A stretch of DNA of 64,000 bases from an uncultured Clostridia bacterium (lineage in GTDB: Bacteria > Bacillota > Clostridia > Lachnospirales > Lachnospiraceae): positions 38,740 to 102,739 of the forward strand of contig CANRWA010000005.1 of the NCBI GenBank assembly GCA_947643415.1, given 5' to 3'. Below, piece after piece: positions 43,610-52,751 of this stretch (its first letter is position 1; each line of letters opens with the position of its first letter). Under the pieces are notes generated by a model. That model was not told the origin of the DNA. It ran no database searches and saw only the letters and a list, made by a program, of their open reading frames with translations. The position numbers and the translations under genes are program-made.

Positions 43610-46603
43610 TTACTTCCCAATCAATTCCTTGACAGTTTCCAAAGTCGGAATGTTGTAGTCTTTTATCGTCTTCCCCTCACTGTCAAGATAACCAAACTCT
43701 TCCAGCTTACGGGTAAACTCATGATTTACACTCTTAACCGCCTTGTCGATTCGTGTACGCTCATCCTGACCGTTTACCACAATGTCATTGAAGGCATTGC
43801 TGATCTCACGTTCAAGCAGGTAGGTACCCGGAGCACGCGGCACGTCTACTACATTCTTCGCAGTTTCTACAATCACTTTCTTCGAGTTTGAATCAAGAGG
43901 AAGCTGTTCCATCGCTCCCATATTAGCTGTCGGCCAGATATAGTCATCACCATAAGAGATCTGTATCGTCTGTCCGAACTTCGCCTGTGTCTCTGTGGAA
44001 GACCACCATTTGATGAACTCCCATGCCCTCTGTTCCCTCTCTTCATCACTCTTAAAGATTACTGTACTTTCAGCACAGCCACAGACAGAACGGTCAATGG
44101 TCCCATCCTCTTTCATTGTACCAGGCGTCAGTGCGATCTGCCATGAACCTTCCAGCTCAGGAGCCGCATTCGTCAGCATGTTGTAAGTCGCATAGTCAGC
44201 AATTCCGATAGGGACATCACCATTGCGGAAATGCTGATAGAAATTATCCATATTCACCGGCAGATTATATACCGTAAAGAGGTCTGTCAGTGTAGTAAAT
44301 CCGCTTACCGTATTTTCTTCGCCAAAGGCTGTTCCATTATTAGCCGAAGGTTTATATAATGCCCCTCCATTCTGCATGATCAATGGATATGTTCCATGGA
44401 AGTTACGCATCAGCAGCATTCCGGCTGTCGGATAATAGAAGTTCAATCCTCTCATCTGCAGGTCAGGAAGCATATTGATGACATCTTCCATCGTCTCCGG
44501 AACCTTCATTCCCAACTTCTCCATTACGTCCTGCCGATAGAACAGAACCCAGAAGTTCATGGTCTCCGGCATGGAGTACACACCATCACCGATGGAACCG
44601 GTCAGGAAAAATCCTGGTTCAAACTGTGATGCGGCCTCTTTAAAGTCGCTGAACTTCGTCATGTCTACCAGCGCCCCACGGATGCCAATCTCATATGGAA
44701 TCGTATAGTTGATACCGGTAGCAACATCGGGTGCATTGCCTGCTGAATTTGCCAGCACCAGCTTGTTCTGATCCGGCATGACACTGATATCAACTTCAAT
44801 CCCTGTCTTTGGAGTGAAGTCCTCATCAATCATCTTCTGCATAATCTGAATATACTGGCTGGAACGGTTTACCCATACCTGAAGATGTTCTCTGTTAGTA
44901 CTTGCAGCATTATAATCCTGATTGGTAAAGGATGAAACAAAGCGCTTAACGTTCATCCATGCCGAATTAAAGAATCCTGGCTTGGACGGAAGCTCAGCAC
45001 CATCCTGATAGATATAGACGCGGTCGATCGCCAGTCCATTCTCGATCAGGTTATCAATCGTAGTCGCCAGATGATGGTTTACCGAACTGGTACTGGTCGA
45101 AAGTTCTGCAATACGGTAAGGAATCTCATCCGGGTTATTTGCCAGGCTTCTCAACTGCTGTGCCGCGATAAGCATAGAGGACATAACCGCCACATTCTTA
45201 TCACTGTCACTCCACTGAACCGCACTCGCCTCCAACTGTGTCAGTGCATCCGCATAACCATTCAGTGTCTTTTCCAGATTTGGTATATATCTGGAAAGCT
45301 TCAGGTCACGGTACTTATCTGCATTAGTTCCGGCAACTTTCGTTATCTCCAGCGCCAGGTCATTGACATCAGACATGATCCTGTCAAGCCCTTCCATAAT
45401 ATAGCAGATATTATCCATACTGATGGTATAGGACACTGTATGGGTACCTGGTGTAAGGTGAACCGTAAGATTGTTGCCTTCCGAATCTGTCAACGTCTTG
45501 GTCTGGTAATTTGTAGAATAGGACATGCCATAAGAACGGAATGCCTCACTCGGGATCTTACCATCTACTTCAACATCTACAAATACCGGAAAATCTGTTT
45601 TCTCTGACTGACGATAATTTAATGCAATATTATAACTGCCTTCCTTTTCTACCTCAAAGCTGTAAGTAACTTTCTGCCCTGCTTCGTTAAACGAATCAGA
45701 GTCCAGCGTGTTCAGCACGGTATCATCTACTTCATATGGGTCCAGGGCAGTATCATACTCTACCACACCATGGATAGATGAACTGTTCGTAGATGAATAC
45801 TTCTCTCCCTGAACTGTGATCAGGGCATCTCCATCTGCTTTCTCTGAGCCTGAATATGCCGAAACTGTCTCCGGCGCCCTCAATGCCAGATTACCAAGAA
45901 GGAAATTGCCCTCCTTGATGGTGAACTTCAGAGTATGTTTCCCCTGCTTCAGTTCCAGTTTTAACGGATCTGAATGACGGTAACTGGAGTCCATCAGGCT
46001 CTGTGTCTCCCATTTGATATCTTTGTCCGGAATCGCTACCACTTCGTTATTGTAGCGGTCATAGGACGGCTCCTCGCTCAGTTTCCATGTCGTCTCCAAT
46101 TCCATGTTGCGACATTCATAGAATGGATAGGCATCATCAATCTGCATACCGAGGGAAATCGGCAGGATCGACTCATCATAGGAGAGATAATCTGTATCCA
46201 GATAGTACAGGCCGTCTTCCGGAACATCAATCTCCACCTGGGCTGTGTCACCCGTCGACAATTTCAAAACCTGTGCGGAGCCTTCATAGCTCTGCGTCTC
46301 ATTCGTCAGTTTCTGCCTGCTGTCACCAGCCGCTGCATCCTTCATGTCGAAGCTTACAGCATCCCCTTTGTAATCCGGCAGTGAGTACTTCTTACTGATC
46401 ACAGTATAGTTCGTGCTGATCCGCTCACTTGAGTAGTCCTCTGCGGCCTTGCCTGAAGCCTGTTCTGTAATATCTTCAGGTTTCGTCTGATCCGTCACCG
46501 GATCAGCCTTGGCACGCTGTGCTACACATGCAGCGACCAACGACGCAGCCAGTACAAGTGCAGCTGTTTTCCTGACTTTTGTTGTGAAAATTTTGCGTCG
46601 CAT
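43610..46603 (-). CDS. Very large ABC binding protein with N-terminal carbohydrate-binding-like domains
   Basis: 997 residues, about twice the usual size. Signal sequence with a possible lipobox (LVAAC, about residues 22-26). Two beta-sandwich regions follow (about 95-245: AQVEIDVPEDGLYYLDTDYL, QGKHTLKFTIKEGNFLLGNL; about 255-400: VTYSFEVEKEGSYNIALNYR), then a helical spacer (about 410-600). The solute-binding domain covers about 600-997 (ISVMPDQNKLVLANSAGNAPDVATGINY, GVYSMPETMNFWVLFYRQDVMEKLG). It probably captures a polymer-sized glycan for importer 1. A consensus-like promoter lies upstream (46667-46695). Confidence 0.82.
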   Translation of the reverse strand: MRRKIFTTKVRKTAALVLAASLVAACVAQRAKADPVTDQTKPEDITEQASGKAAEDYSSERISTNYTVISKKYSLPDYKGDAVSFDMKDAAAGDSRQKLTNETQSYEGSAQVLKLSTGDTAQVEIDVPEDGLYYLDTDYLSYDESILPISLGMQIDDAYPFYECRNMELETTWKLSEEPSYDRYNNEVVAIPDKDIKWETQSLMDSSYRHSDPLKLELKQGKHTLKFTIKEGNFLLGNLALRAPETVSAYSGSEKADGDALITVQGEKYSSTNSSSIHGVVEYDTALDPYEVDDTVLNTLDSDSFNEAGQKVTYSFEVEKEGSYNIALNYRQSEKTDFPVFVDVEVDGKIPSEAFRSYGMSYSTNYQTKTLTDSEGNNLTVHLTPGTHTVSYTISMDNICYIMEGLDRIMSDVNDLALEITKVAGTNADKYRDLKLSRYIPNLEKTLNGYADALTQLEASAVQWSDSDKNVAVMSSMLIAAQQLRSLANNPDEIPYRIAELSTSTSSVNHHLATTIDNLIENGLAIDRVYIYQDGAELPSKPGFFNSAWMNVKRFVSSFTNQDYNAASTNREHLQVWVNRSSQYIQIMQKMIDEDFTPKTGIEVDISVMPDQNKLVLANSAGNAPDVATGINYTIPYEIGIRGALVDMTKFSDFKEAASQFEPGFFLTGSIGDGVYSMPETMNFWVLFYRQDVMEKLGMKVPETMEDVINMLPDLQMRGLNFYYPTAGMLLMRNFHGTYPLIMQNGGALYKPSANNGTAFGEENTVSGFTTLTDLFTVYNLPVNMDNFYQHFRNGDVPIGIADYATYNMLTNAAPELEGSWQIALTPGTMKEDGTIDRSVCGCAESTVIFKSDEEREQRAWEFIKWWSSTETQAKFGQTIQISYGDDYIWPTANMGAMEQLPLDSNSKKVIVETAKNVVDVPRAPGTYLLEREISNAFNDIVVNGQDERTRIDKAVKSVNHEFTRKLEEFGYLDSEGKTIKDYNIPTLETVKELIGK

Positions 46604-46666
46604 AACATCCTCCTTATCCTTTTTTATTCGTCAATCATTCTATATTAAAACACTACGGTATAGTTT

Positions 46667-46695
46667 ATAATACTATGTTACGGTGCAAAAGTCAA
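46667..46695 (-). promoter_or_regulatory. Promoter of the importer operon
   Basis: Minus-strand -35 TTGACT (46690-46695), 17-base spacer, -10 TATTAT (46667-46672), about 60 bases before the start of the large binding-protein gene. The rest of the 263-base gap (46604-46866) is AT-rich, with a loose AAACAGA/TCTGTTT inverted repeat around 46794-46838 that may end the upstream unit. Confidence 0.7.
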
Positions 46696-46866
46696 TAGAT
46701 TCGGCAGGGGTTATTGTTGTTTTTTTATAAAAAAATGGACTCTTTCTCACTTTTTTTAGTGTATTATGCACATTCCCCCTGCTTCTGCCACAAGAAAACA
46801 GAGATAATCTGACAACAGACCACCTCTGATTTCTGTTTATTCTGTGCATATCATATACTATAATGT

Positions 46867-47127
46867 TCACCCTTTGTGAAATCTCTTGTAAAGAATATAG
46901 ATCAGATATGCCGCAGATGATACCACTGTTAATATAATGGAATAATCCAGCAGGGAATCAAATGTCGGATTCCAGATACTGATCAGCACAAGCGAGGCAA
47001 ATAAAAGCATTACCAGCCAGTACGCAAATGCCAGCACTGTCACCACAACCCAGCCCGCCACATCTTTGACGATCTCCATCGTATGTTCTTTCCGCAATGT
47101 CTGTTCTGATACTTCCCGTTCAATCAA
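46867..47127 (-). CDS. Small two-segment membrane protein, unknown
   Basis: 86 residues with two hydrophobic segments (VVVTVLAFAYWLVMLLFASLVLIS and a second near 60-80, ILTVVSSAAYLIYILY) and a basic tail. The start is a TTG overlapping the stop of the arabinanase gene, with GGGGGG upstream; an internal ATG at 47079 is possible. Position suggests cotranscription with the arabinanase. No family recognised. Confidence 0.55.
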   Translation of the reverse strand: MIEREVSEQTLRKEHTMEIVKDVAGWVVVTVLAFAYWLVMLLFASLVLISIWNPTFDSLLDYSIILTVVSSAAYLIYILYKRFHKG

Positions 47128-48776
47128 TACTTAACCCCCCATATACTTTCATTCTCACCTACAGCAGAGAAGGTCATCACTTTCTTTCCTGCCTCATCAT
47201 TCATCTCGCAGAAGACACCGCTGTAATCTTTGCCATCCAGCGTAATATGAACCTGATAAGAACCATCTTTCACCTTCCACATGCCTTCTACATCTTTCCC
47301 GAACACATTGCCGCCCTCGGTCAGGACGATCTTCTCCGGTTCCGCAATCTCTGAACCGATCTTCGTTCCCTGGTTGATCATATAATATTCGCCTACAACT
47401 TTGCTCTTCTCATACCCTTTTTCTTCAGCCGCCTCTCCTTCTGTGGCATATGGCAGCATGCATGGCCATCCCTCCTCATTCAGGAGATACTGGTGTACAC
47501 GAGGCTGATGCTGCTCCCCTCTTTTCTCAAATCTGGTATGGCACACAATATAGCGCTTGCCGTCTTTGGCGATGAATGCAGAATTGTGTCCTGTCGCCAT
47601 ATATGCCTGGTCCAGGGAAGGCAGCCGGTAATTCCCGGATAACTTTAACCCGAAATTAGCATGGCTTCCTGCCCCCTGTTCCGGGTGCTCACCATTCATG
47701 TCTTCGTAATTCCCATTCGGTGTCTTGGAACGGAATACCCGGATCTGATATCCCTTCTTCTGCTCCAGCCCGCCATAAGACACATACAGATAATAGTAAT
47801 CGGACTCCTTGTCATATAAAATATAAGGGGCTTCTATGGATACATGCCCGCCGCCCAGCAGCTTTTTCCCGAAATATGGGTCCACATCATTCTCTGGATC
47901 TGCTTTTGGATGAATCACCTTTCCTGTCTCTTCATCAATCTCCAACAGGAAAATACCGCCGGACCAGGAGCCATATGTCATCCACATTTTTCCATCCTTG
48001 TCCCAGAATACCGTAGGGTCAAGGGCATTGGGATACTTGTTGTTATTATAAGTGATGCCTTCGCTCTGCATATAAGTGTTGACCGCATAGTCTTCATCTA
48101 CCACTTCCAGCACATTTGTCTTATCCATCGTGCTCTTGTTAAATCCAGAATATATGAGATTCCCCTGCCACTCAAATGGTCCTTCCGGTGAAGGCGATGT
48201 AGCATAGCAGACTGTCGAGGTGAAATAATTGGACGAGGTGCAGAAATACATATAATAAAGCCCGCGTTTCTCACTGTATTTTACATCCGGTGCCCAGATG
48301 CTGGTCCCCGACGCCGGAACAATGCTCTCCTTACTTCCTGTAAATGACAGGGCGCCATCCTTGCTTGTATAAATCTTCCCATAAATTGGGTTATCCGCCG
48401 GTGCGCCGTGGTACAGGTACTGCCATGTACGCAGGTCTGTGGATTTTGCCGCTGACATGTGAGACCCATAAATATAGTAGTTCCCATCTACCTCAAGGAT
48501 CGAAGGATCATGAACCGCCTCACCCGCTTCAATGAATTTCGTCTCAATATCATCCATATTTACACTGAAGTCTGTCTTCAATGCTGCCTTCTCTCCGGCG
48601 GCGGCCTTTTTCCTCTCCGCTTTATCCTCTTCCGTTAACGCCCCGGATTTTTCCTCCTGGGCCACCTCCCCGGATTTACCATTATCTGAGGTCTTTTCCT
48701 GGGATTTGCCACAGCCTGTAAGCAAAACCGCCATTACCGTCAGAAGGCTGACCGCTGTTTTTATTTTCTTCTTCAT
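47124..48776 (-). CDS. GH43 endo-alpha-1,5-L-arabinanase, lipoprotein
   Basis: 550 residues from ATG 48776 (AGGAGG upstream). Lipobox LLTGC with Cys22 and a charged linker. The arabinanase propeller has VHDPSILE (Asp), ALDPTVFWD (Asp) and SIEAPYILYD (Glu), plus YGSWSGGIF and ATGHNSAFI, and a C-terminal beta-sandwich (GSYQVHITLDGKDYSGVF). It shares its layout with the secreted arabinanase at 28485-30581 but lacks the Big2 tail, so it stays on the membrane close to the importers. It cuts arabinan or longer oligosaccharides for uptake. Confidence 0.9.
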   Translation of the reverse strand: MKKKIKTAVSLLTVMAVLLTGCGKSQEKTSDNGKSGEVAQEEKSGALTEEDKAERKKAAAGEKAALKTDFSVNMDDIETKFIEAGEAVHDPSILEVDGNYYIYGSHMSAAKSTDLRTWQYLYHGAPADNPIYGKIYTSKDGALSFTGSKESIVPASGTSIWAPDVKYSEKRGLYYMYFCTSSNYFTSTVCYATSPSPEGPFEWQGNLIYSGFNKSTMDKTNVLEVVDEDYAVNTYMQSEGITYNNNKYPNALDPTVFWDKDGKMWMTYGSWSGGIFLLEIDEETGKVIHPKADPENDVDPYFGKKLLGGGHVSIEAPYILYDKESDYYYLYVSYGGLEQKKGYQIRVFRSKTPNGNYEDMNGEHPEQGAGSHANFGLKLSGNYRLPSLDQAYMATGHNSAFIAKDGKRYIVCHTRFEKRGEQHQPRVHQYLLNEEGWPCMLPYATEGEAAEEKGYEKSKVVGEYYMINQGTKIGSEIAEPEKIVLTEGGNVFGKDVEGMWKVKDGSYQVHITLDGKDYSGVFCEMNDEAGKKVMTFSAVGENESIWGVKY

Positions 48777-48806
48777 GAATAACCTCCTGTTTTTGATTTT
48801 TATGTT

Positions 48807-48835
48807 ATTATAACAAAAAAAGGGGAAAGAATCAA
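48807..48835 (-). promoter_or_regulatory. Promoter of the arabinanase lipoprotein
   Basis: Minus-strand -35 TTGATT (48830-48835), 17-base spacer, -10 TATAAT (48807-48812). Confidence 0.7.
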
Positions 48836-48928
48836 CGGCTTTCTTGTGCACATTTACCACTTCATTTTCCCAGGATCCAATTATACTGCTTTATTTATAA
48901 TAATTTATCACAAAAAATTGTAAATATA

Positions 48929-48958
48929 TATATCATAATTATATGATATGTGTTATAA
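48929..48958 (+). promoter_or_regulatory. Promoter and palindrome before the GGDEF-EAL-LamG gene
   Basis: Extended -10 TGTTATAAT (TATAAT at 48953-48958) with no good -35. Where the -35 should be lies an inverted repeat with 8-bp arms, ATATCATA (48929-48936) and TATGATAT (48941-48948), a likely regulator site. The leader to the ATG at 49087 is about 120 bases and shows no known riboswitch. The 310-base gap 48777-49086 otherwise holds only the divergent promoters. Confidence 0.6.
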
Positions 48959-49086
48959 TATTGACGGAAGAGCAGGCAATAACTCTGATATATAGCCGCC
49001 GGGTACTCTTTCCAGCCGTCCCGGCAGGACGCAAAACAGTTTTAAATAACGTATGTTACAGATTATACATAAAGGGGAGAGAATAT

Positions 49087-51066
49087 ATGGAAGCGACAGG
49101 ATCCAACACGAATCCGGGAAATGACCGGAATACATCCAGCATAGAACATGATTATCTGACTGGTCTCGCCAATCGGCGTGGTCTTTATGATTATTATGAT
49201 TCTTTGGACAAAAACCATGTTCTTCATGCCATGTTTATTGATATTGATAATTTTAAACGTGTCAATGATATATATGGCCACAGCATGGGGGATAAACTGC
49301 TCATTGCCATCAGCCACCTGATCCAGAACCACACCCGCAGTTTCACTTCACGCATCGGAGGGGACGAATATGTCGTCCTTCTGGATGGCAAGCTGGATAC
49401 CGATAAGGTGGAAAATACTGCCAGCGACCTTATCAGTAACATGGAACACATTGATTTCCGCACAGATATCCTTTCCCTTGTCTCACTCAGCATCGGCATC
49501 GTATTTTCCCAGACAGCTTCACAGCCCCTGGATGACATTCTCGCCAAATGCGATGCTGCCATGTATCAATCAAAATACAACGGAAAAAATAAATATACCA
49601 TCTACCGTTCCAATGACAAGACATTAGAGATCAACCGCAACATGGAAGAAGAGATGGAGGATGCCCTGAAAAACGGCGAATTCCAGGTCTGGTTCCAGCC
49701 TAAGGTCAACATGATCTCAAGCAAGCTGTATGGTGCGGAAGGGCTTTCCCGTTGGATCCACCCGGCAGATGGTGTCAGGGAACCCATTACCTATATCCCT
49801 CTCTTTGAAAAAAACGGTTTTATCGCCAAACTTGATATGTTCATATATGAGGAAGTCTGCCGTCTAAAGGCTTCATGGGCAGGCCGGGTCTATGAACACA
49901 TTCCCATATCTGTCAATATGTCCCGGCTTCATCTGTATGACAAACATTTTGTCGATGAACTGGTGCGGATCGCCGGCCAGTACAATGTACCAACGACAGA
50001 ACTGGAACTGGAGATCACAGAAGGTACATTCATTAAAGATAATGCGGAACTGATCAAGGTGATCGATGTCCTGCAGTCCCATGGATTTATGGTCTCCATT
50101 GATGATTTCGGTTCCGGCTTTTCGGCACTGAATCTCCTGAAGGATCTTTCTGTAAATACAGTCAAGATCGACAAAGAATTCCTACAGGTTTCTTCCAATA
50201 CATTTCGCGGAAAAAAAGTTATCCGCAACGTCATCGCCCTCTGCCGCGACCTGAAGATCGATGTGGTGACAGAAGGTGTTGAGACATTAGAACAGGTTGA
50301 TTTCATCACAAGATGCGGTTGTCCCATCGGACAGGGATTTTTCTATTCGAAGCCAATCCCGGCAGACGAATTTGCCAGGTATGCCGAAGAGCACCTCTCC
50401 AATTTCGGCAATGACTTTACCTTTCGTTTCAATGGCAGCCTTGACTCAGAGGACGGCAGCATGAAAGGCCATATCTGTGGCGAAAGCCTGCGGTACGAAA
50501 AGGGGATCTTCTCCGATTCAGGTTCCATCTTCTTCCCCGGCGGGGCAGTTGAGACAAATATCATCGAACTTCCACCGCAGATCCTTGTCAATGACAGCTA
50601 TACCATTTCCATGTGGATAAGGCCCAAAGAGCTTCATCAGTGGACTTCTGCCCTCTATGTAAAGTTTGAAACAGGTTTTATGGGGATCAGTCCCCTTGCC
50701 TGGGAAGGCCACTCTGATTTCCGTATCAGGGATTCAAGGGAAGTCAACGGCTGGTATGATGCCAGTGCCTGTCAGCTCCAAGAAAACCTCTGGTGGCACT
50801 TCATCGTATCCTATAATGCCAACACAGAGACAGCCACCACTTTCGTAAATGGTGATGTGCTGGCTGTCATGAAAGAGATCCCAACAAACCGCTATGTTAA
50901 AAGGATCGTTCTGGGCGGTGATGTGTTCCAGCCCTCTTTCATCGGCAATCTATGTGAACTGGTCATTTATAACGAAGCAAAAGACTATGACTTTATGCAG
51001 GAACTGCATGAATCCTATATTAAAAATGAAAAATTCATCGGCGGGCCGCTAAAGAAACTGCTGTGA
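49087..51066 (+). CDS. GGDEF-EAL cyclic di-GMP enzyme with C-terminal LamG domain
   Basis: 659 residues from ATG 49087 (GGGGAGAG upstream), no signal peptide or membrane segment. GGDEF domain (about 20-170) with DYLTGLANRR, DIDNFKRVNDIYGH and GGDEY (91-95), an allowed variant; no RxxD inhibition site. EAL domain (about 185-425) with EGL at 218-220, SVNMSR, ELEITE (ending E312), DDFGSG (339-344), K360 and VTEGVET (394-400): the metal and catalytic residues appear intact. A LamG jelly-roll covers about 445-659 (SYTISMWIRPKELHQW, TATTFVNGDVLAVM). A lectin-like fold in the cytoplasm fused to a c-di-GMP enzyme suggests sensing of a sugar ligand. Confidence 0.85.
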   Translation: MEATGSNTNPGNDRNTSSIEHDYLTGLANRRGLYDYYDSLDKNHVLHAMFIDIDNFKRVNDIYGHSMGDKLLIAISHLIQNHTRSFTSRIGGDEYVVLLDGKLDTDKVENTASDLISNMEHIDFRTDILSLVSLSIGIVFSQTASQPLDDILAKCDAAMYQSKYNGKNKYTIYRSNDKTLEINRNMEEEMEDALKNGEFQVWFQPKVNMISSKLYGAEGLSRWIHPADGVREPITYIPLFEKNGFIAKLDMFIYEEVCRLKASWAGRVYEHIPISVNMSRLHLYDKHFVDELVRIAGQYNVPTTELELEITEGTFIKDNAELIKVIDVLQSHGFMVSIDDFGSGFSALNLLKDLSVNTVKIDKEFLQVSSNTFRGKKVIRNVIALCRDLKIDVVTEGVETLEQVDFITRCGCPIGQGFFYSKPIPADEFARYAEEHLSNFGNDFTFRFNGSLDSEDGSMKGHICGESLRYEKGIFSDSGSIFFPGGAVETNIIELPPQILVNDSYTISMWIRPKELHQWTSALYVKFETGFMGISPLAWEGHSDFRIRDSREVNGWYDASACQLQENLWWHFIVSYNANTETATTFVNGDVLAVMKEIPTNRYVKRIVLGGDVFQPSFIGNLCELVIYNEAKDYDFMQELHESYIKNEKFIGGPLKKLL

Positions 51067-51076
51067 CTACAACTCA

Positions 51077-51117
51077 AAGATACCAGCCTGAACCTAATAA
51101 TTTCAGGCTGGTATCTT
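51077..51117. terminator. Bidirectional terminator
   Basis: Perfect 16-bp stem AAGATACCAGCCTGAA (51077-51092) with 51102-51117, nine-base loop, between the convergent GGDEF-EAL and DUF4846 genes. Confidence 0.85.
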
Positions 51118-51128
51118 AACTTTGTTAT

Positions 51129-52118
51129 TTAATTACTTAAATATTTCGGTCTCTTTAGGCTTCCTTTCTTGAAACTATACTCCGGCGTCTGAAGGGGATA
51201 TTGGATCTCATCCTCATAATACCATGGATCCCCTTCCTCTTCATGTGCCGGATTTTTCAATAACTGGAACTGCTGTGCCGGCATAAATCCCTGAGCAAGA
51301 AGAAAAGCTTTTTTTCCCTCTCCATTTTCACAGACATCCACCACCATGGCTACGTGCCCCGGACTGCCTCCCTGAATAAAGATATCTCCTGCCTTGATAT
51401 TCTCCCGTTTAATTTTCTTTGATTCCCTCTCCTGGGACAATGTACTCGAATAAGCAAATACCATACGCAGATATCTCTTGAAATTTTCATAGGAATCATC
51501 ATAACGGCCTCCTGCCACCCATGAAGTGCTTCGGGCAACCTGGATCCGGTAACCTTCCCGCCATTTTGTGTAATCTGCCTGAAATCCATCTGCGAACTGG
51601 AAAGAGATCCTGTCATACTGCCCTGTCTTCCAGAAATATTCTGCGTACATGCGGATCACGGAATCCGCACACTGCTGCAGGTCTTCTTTTTCAATGGGCA
51701 GCTTAAACACAGCCACATGGGCATCCTGATTCTCTTTATTTTTTCCATTATACAGTTTCACCTTGGCTCCTGCCTTCCTGAGTTCATAACTGCGCAGGAA
51801 GCTGCCGAAACTGTCTTTCCTCTCCTTCACGCGCTGATACCCTGCCGGGGGATTTACCCTGGTTTCCAAAGTCATCCCTGTCTTATTGATGATCCCCCCC
51901 TCTCCGGCAGCGACCGCTCCGCCGGATGATGTCCCGCCGGATACCGCATTTCCGGATACAGCTGCTTGTGACGCATTGGCAGCGCCGCCGCTGACAGCTA
52001 CTTCTGTCTCACTCCCCCACGAAAAAGGACGGCATGCGAATAAAATAAGTATCAGGACGGCTGCACCCAGCACCGTCGCCATCACAATGGCATCCTTCTC
52101 TGTCATTCTGTGTCCCAT
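51129..52118 (-). CDS. Membrane-anchored DUF4846 protein
   Basis: 329 residues: one N-terminal membrane segment (AIVMATVLGAAVLILILFAC), a Ser/Gly/Ala linker to about 85, then a DUF4846 domain (NPPAGYQRVKERKDSFGSFLRSYEL, QCADSVIRMYAEYFW, KAGDIFIQGGSPGHVAMVVDV, FLLAQGFMPAQQFQLLKN). The GSPGHVAMVVD stretch resembles the His box of NlpC/P60-like amidases, but no matching Cys box was seen. Domain function is unknown. It starts four bases after the stop of the isochorismatase-type gene. Confidence 0.8.
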   Translation of the reverse strand: MGHRMTEKDAIVMATVLGAAVLILILFACRPFSWGSETEVAVSGGAANASQAAVSGNAVSGGTSSGGAVAAGEGGIINKTGMTLETRVNPPAGYQRVKERKDSFGSFLRSYELRKAGAKVKLYNGKNKENQDAHVAVFKLPIEKEDLQQCADSVIRMYAEYFWKTGQYDRISFQFADGFQADYTKWREGYRIQVARSTSWVAGGRYDDSYENFKRYLRMVFAYSSTLSQERESKKIKRENIKAGDIFIQGGSPGHVAMVVDVCENGEGKKAFLLAQGFMPAQQFQLLKNPAHEEEGDPWYYEDEIQYPLQTPEYSFKKGSLKRPKYLSN

Positions 52119-52122
52119 ATCC

Positions 52123-52668
52123 TCATTCCTTTCCCCTCAAAGGCAGCTCATTTTCTATCGTGACCTGACAGCTTTTCATAGCCTGTAATGCTATTTTGTG
52201 GCTCTCTGGCGTAACTCCGGCGCAGCAGGATGCATCCACAACGATCTCCGTCTCCGGCAGAAATGCTTTCACCAAAAGCGCATTGGAGATCACACAGATA
52301 TCTGTGCATAACCCCACCAGTACAACCTGCCGGATGGCTTCTCTCTCATTTTCTTCCCTCAAGCGTTCTCCCAGTTCCACAGAGCCAAAAGCCGGTTTGT
52401 CCACCACAGCGAATGCCTTCCCTGTTGGGAGTTCCCCGCTGATCTGCCACCCCTGTGTCTCCCTGATACAGTGTCTTACCGGGAGGTTCCGTCCCTCCTG
52501 TGTCCGTAAATAATCATCCTCATGGGTATCCCTGGTGTAAATGACTTTTCCCCCAAACTCCTCTATCTTCTCTCTGACTTTCACTACAATCTTCTGTGCT
52601 TCTTCTGTACCCAGCGTGCCATCAATAAAATCTTCCTGCATATCTACAACAATTAAAAAATCTTGCAT
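52123..52668 (-). CDS. Isochorismatase-family cysteine hydrolase (nicotinamidase-like)
   Basis: 181 residues, a single domain. The catalytic triad is visible: D9 (VVDMQEDFIDG), K91 (VVDKPAFGS) and C125 (GLCTDICVISNA). This is the layout of nicotinamidases such as PncA, which turn nicotinamide into nicotinate; other amidase substrates are possible. ACAGGAGGG precedes the ATG. In an operon with the DUF4846 gene. Confidence 0.88.
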   Translation of the reverse strand: MQDFLIVVDMQEDFIDGTLGTEEAQKIVVKVREKIEEFGGKVIYTRDTHEDDYLRTQEGRNLPVRHCIRETQGWQISGELPTGKAFAVVDKPAFGSVELGERLREENEREAIRQVVLVGLCTDICVISNALLVKAFLPETEIVVDASCCAGVTPESHKIALQAMKSCQVTIENELPLRGKE

Positions 52669-52751
52669 TTTTCCCTCCTGTATACTGGTTTTTTACATCT
52701 TGCTATAGTATACTATAAGGGGACAAAAATATCAAATCCGAGGTGATTTCT

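Noticed and set aside
52704..52717. Palindrome TATAGTATACTATA as a bidirectional -10 element
   Set aside because: No -35 box at 16-18 bases in either direction; may be chance in AT-rich sequence.
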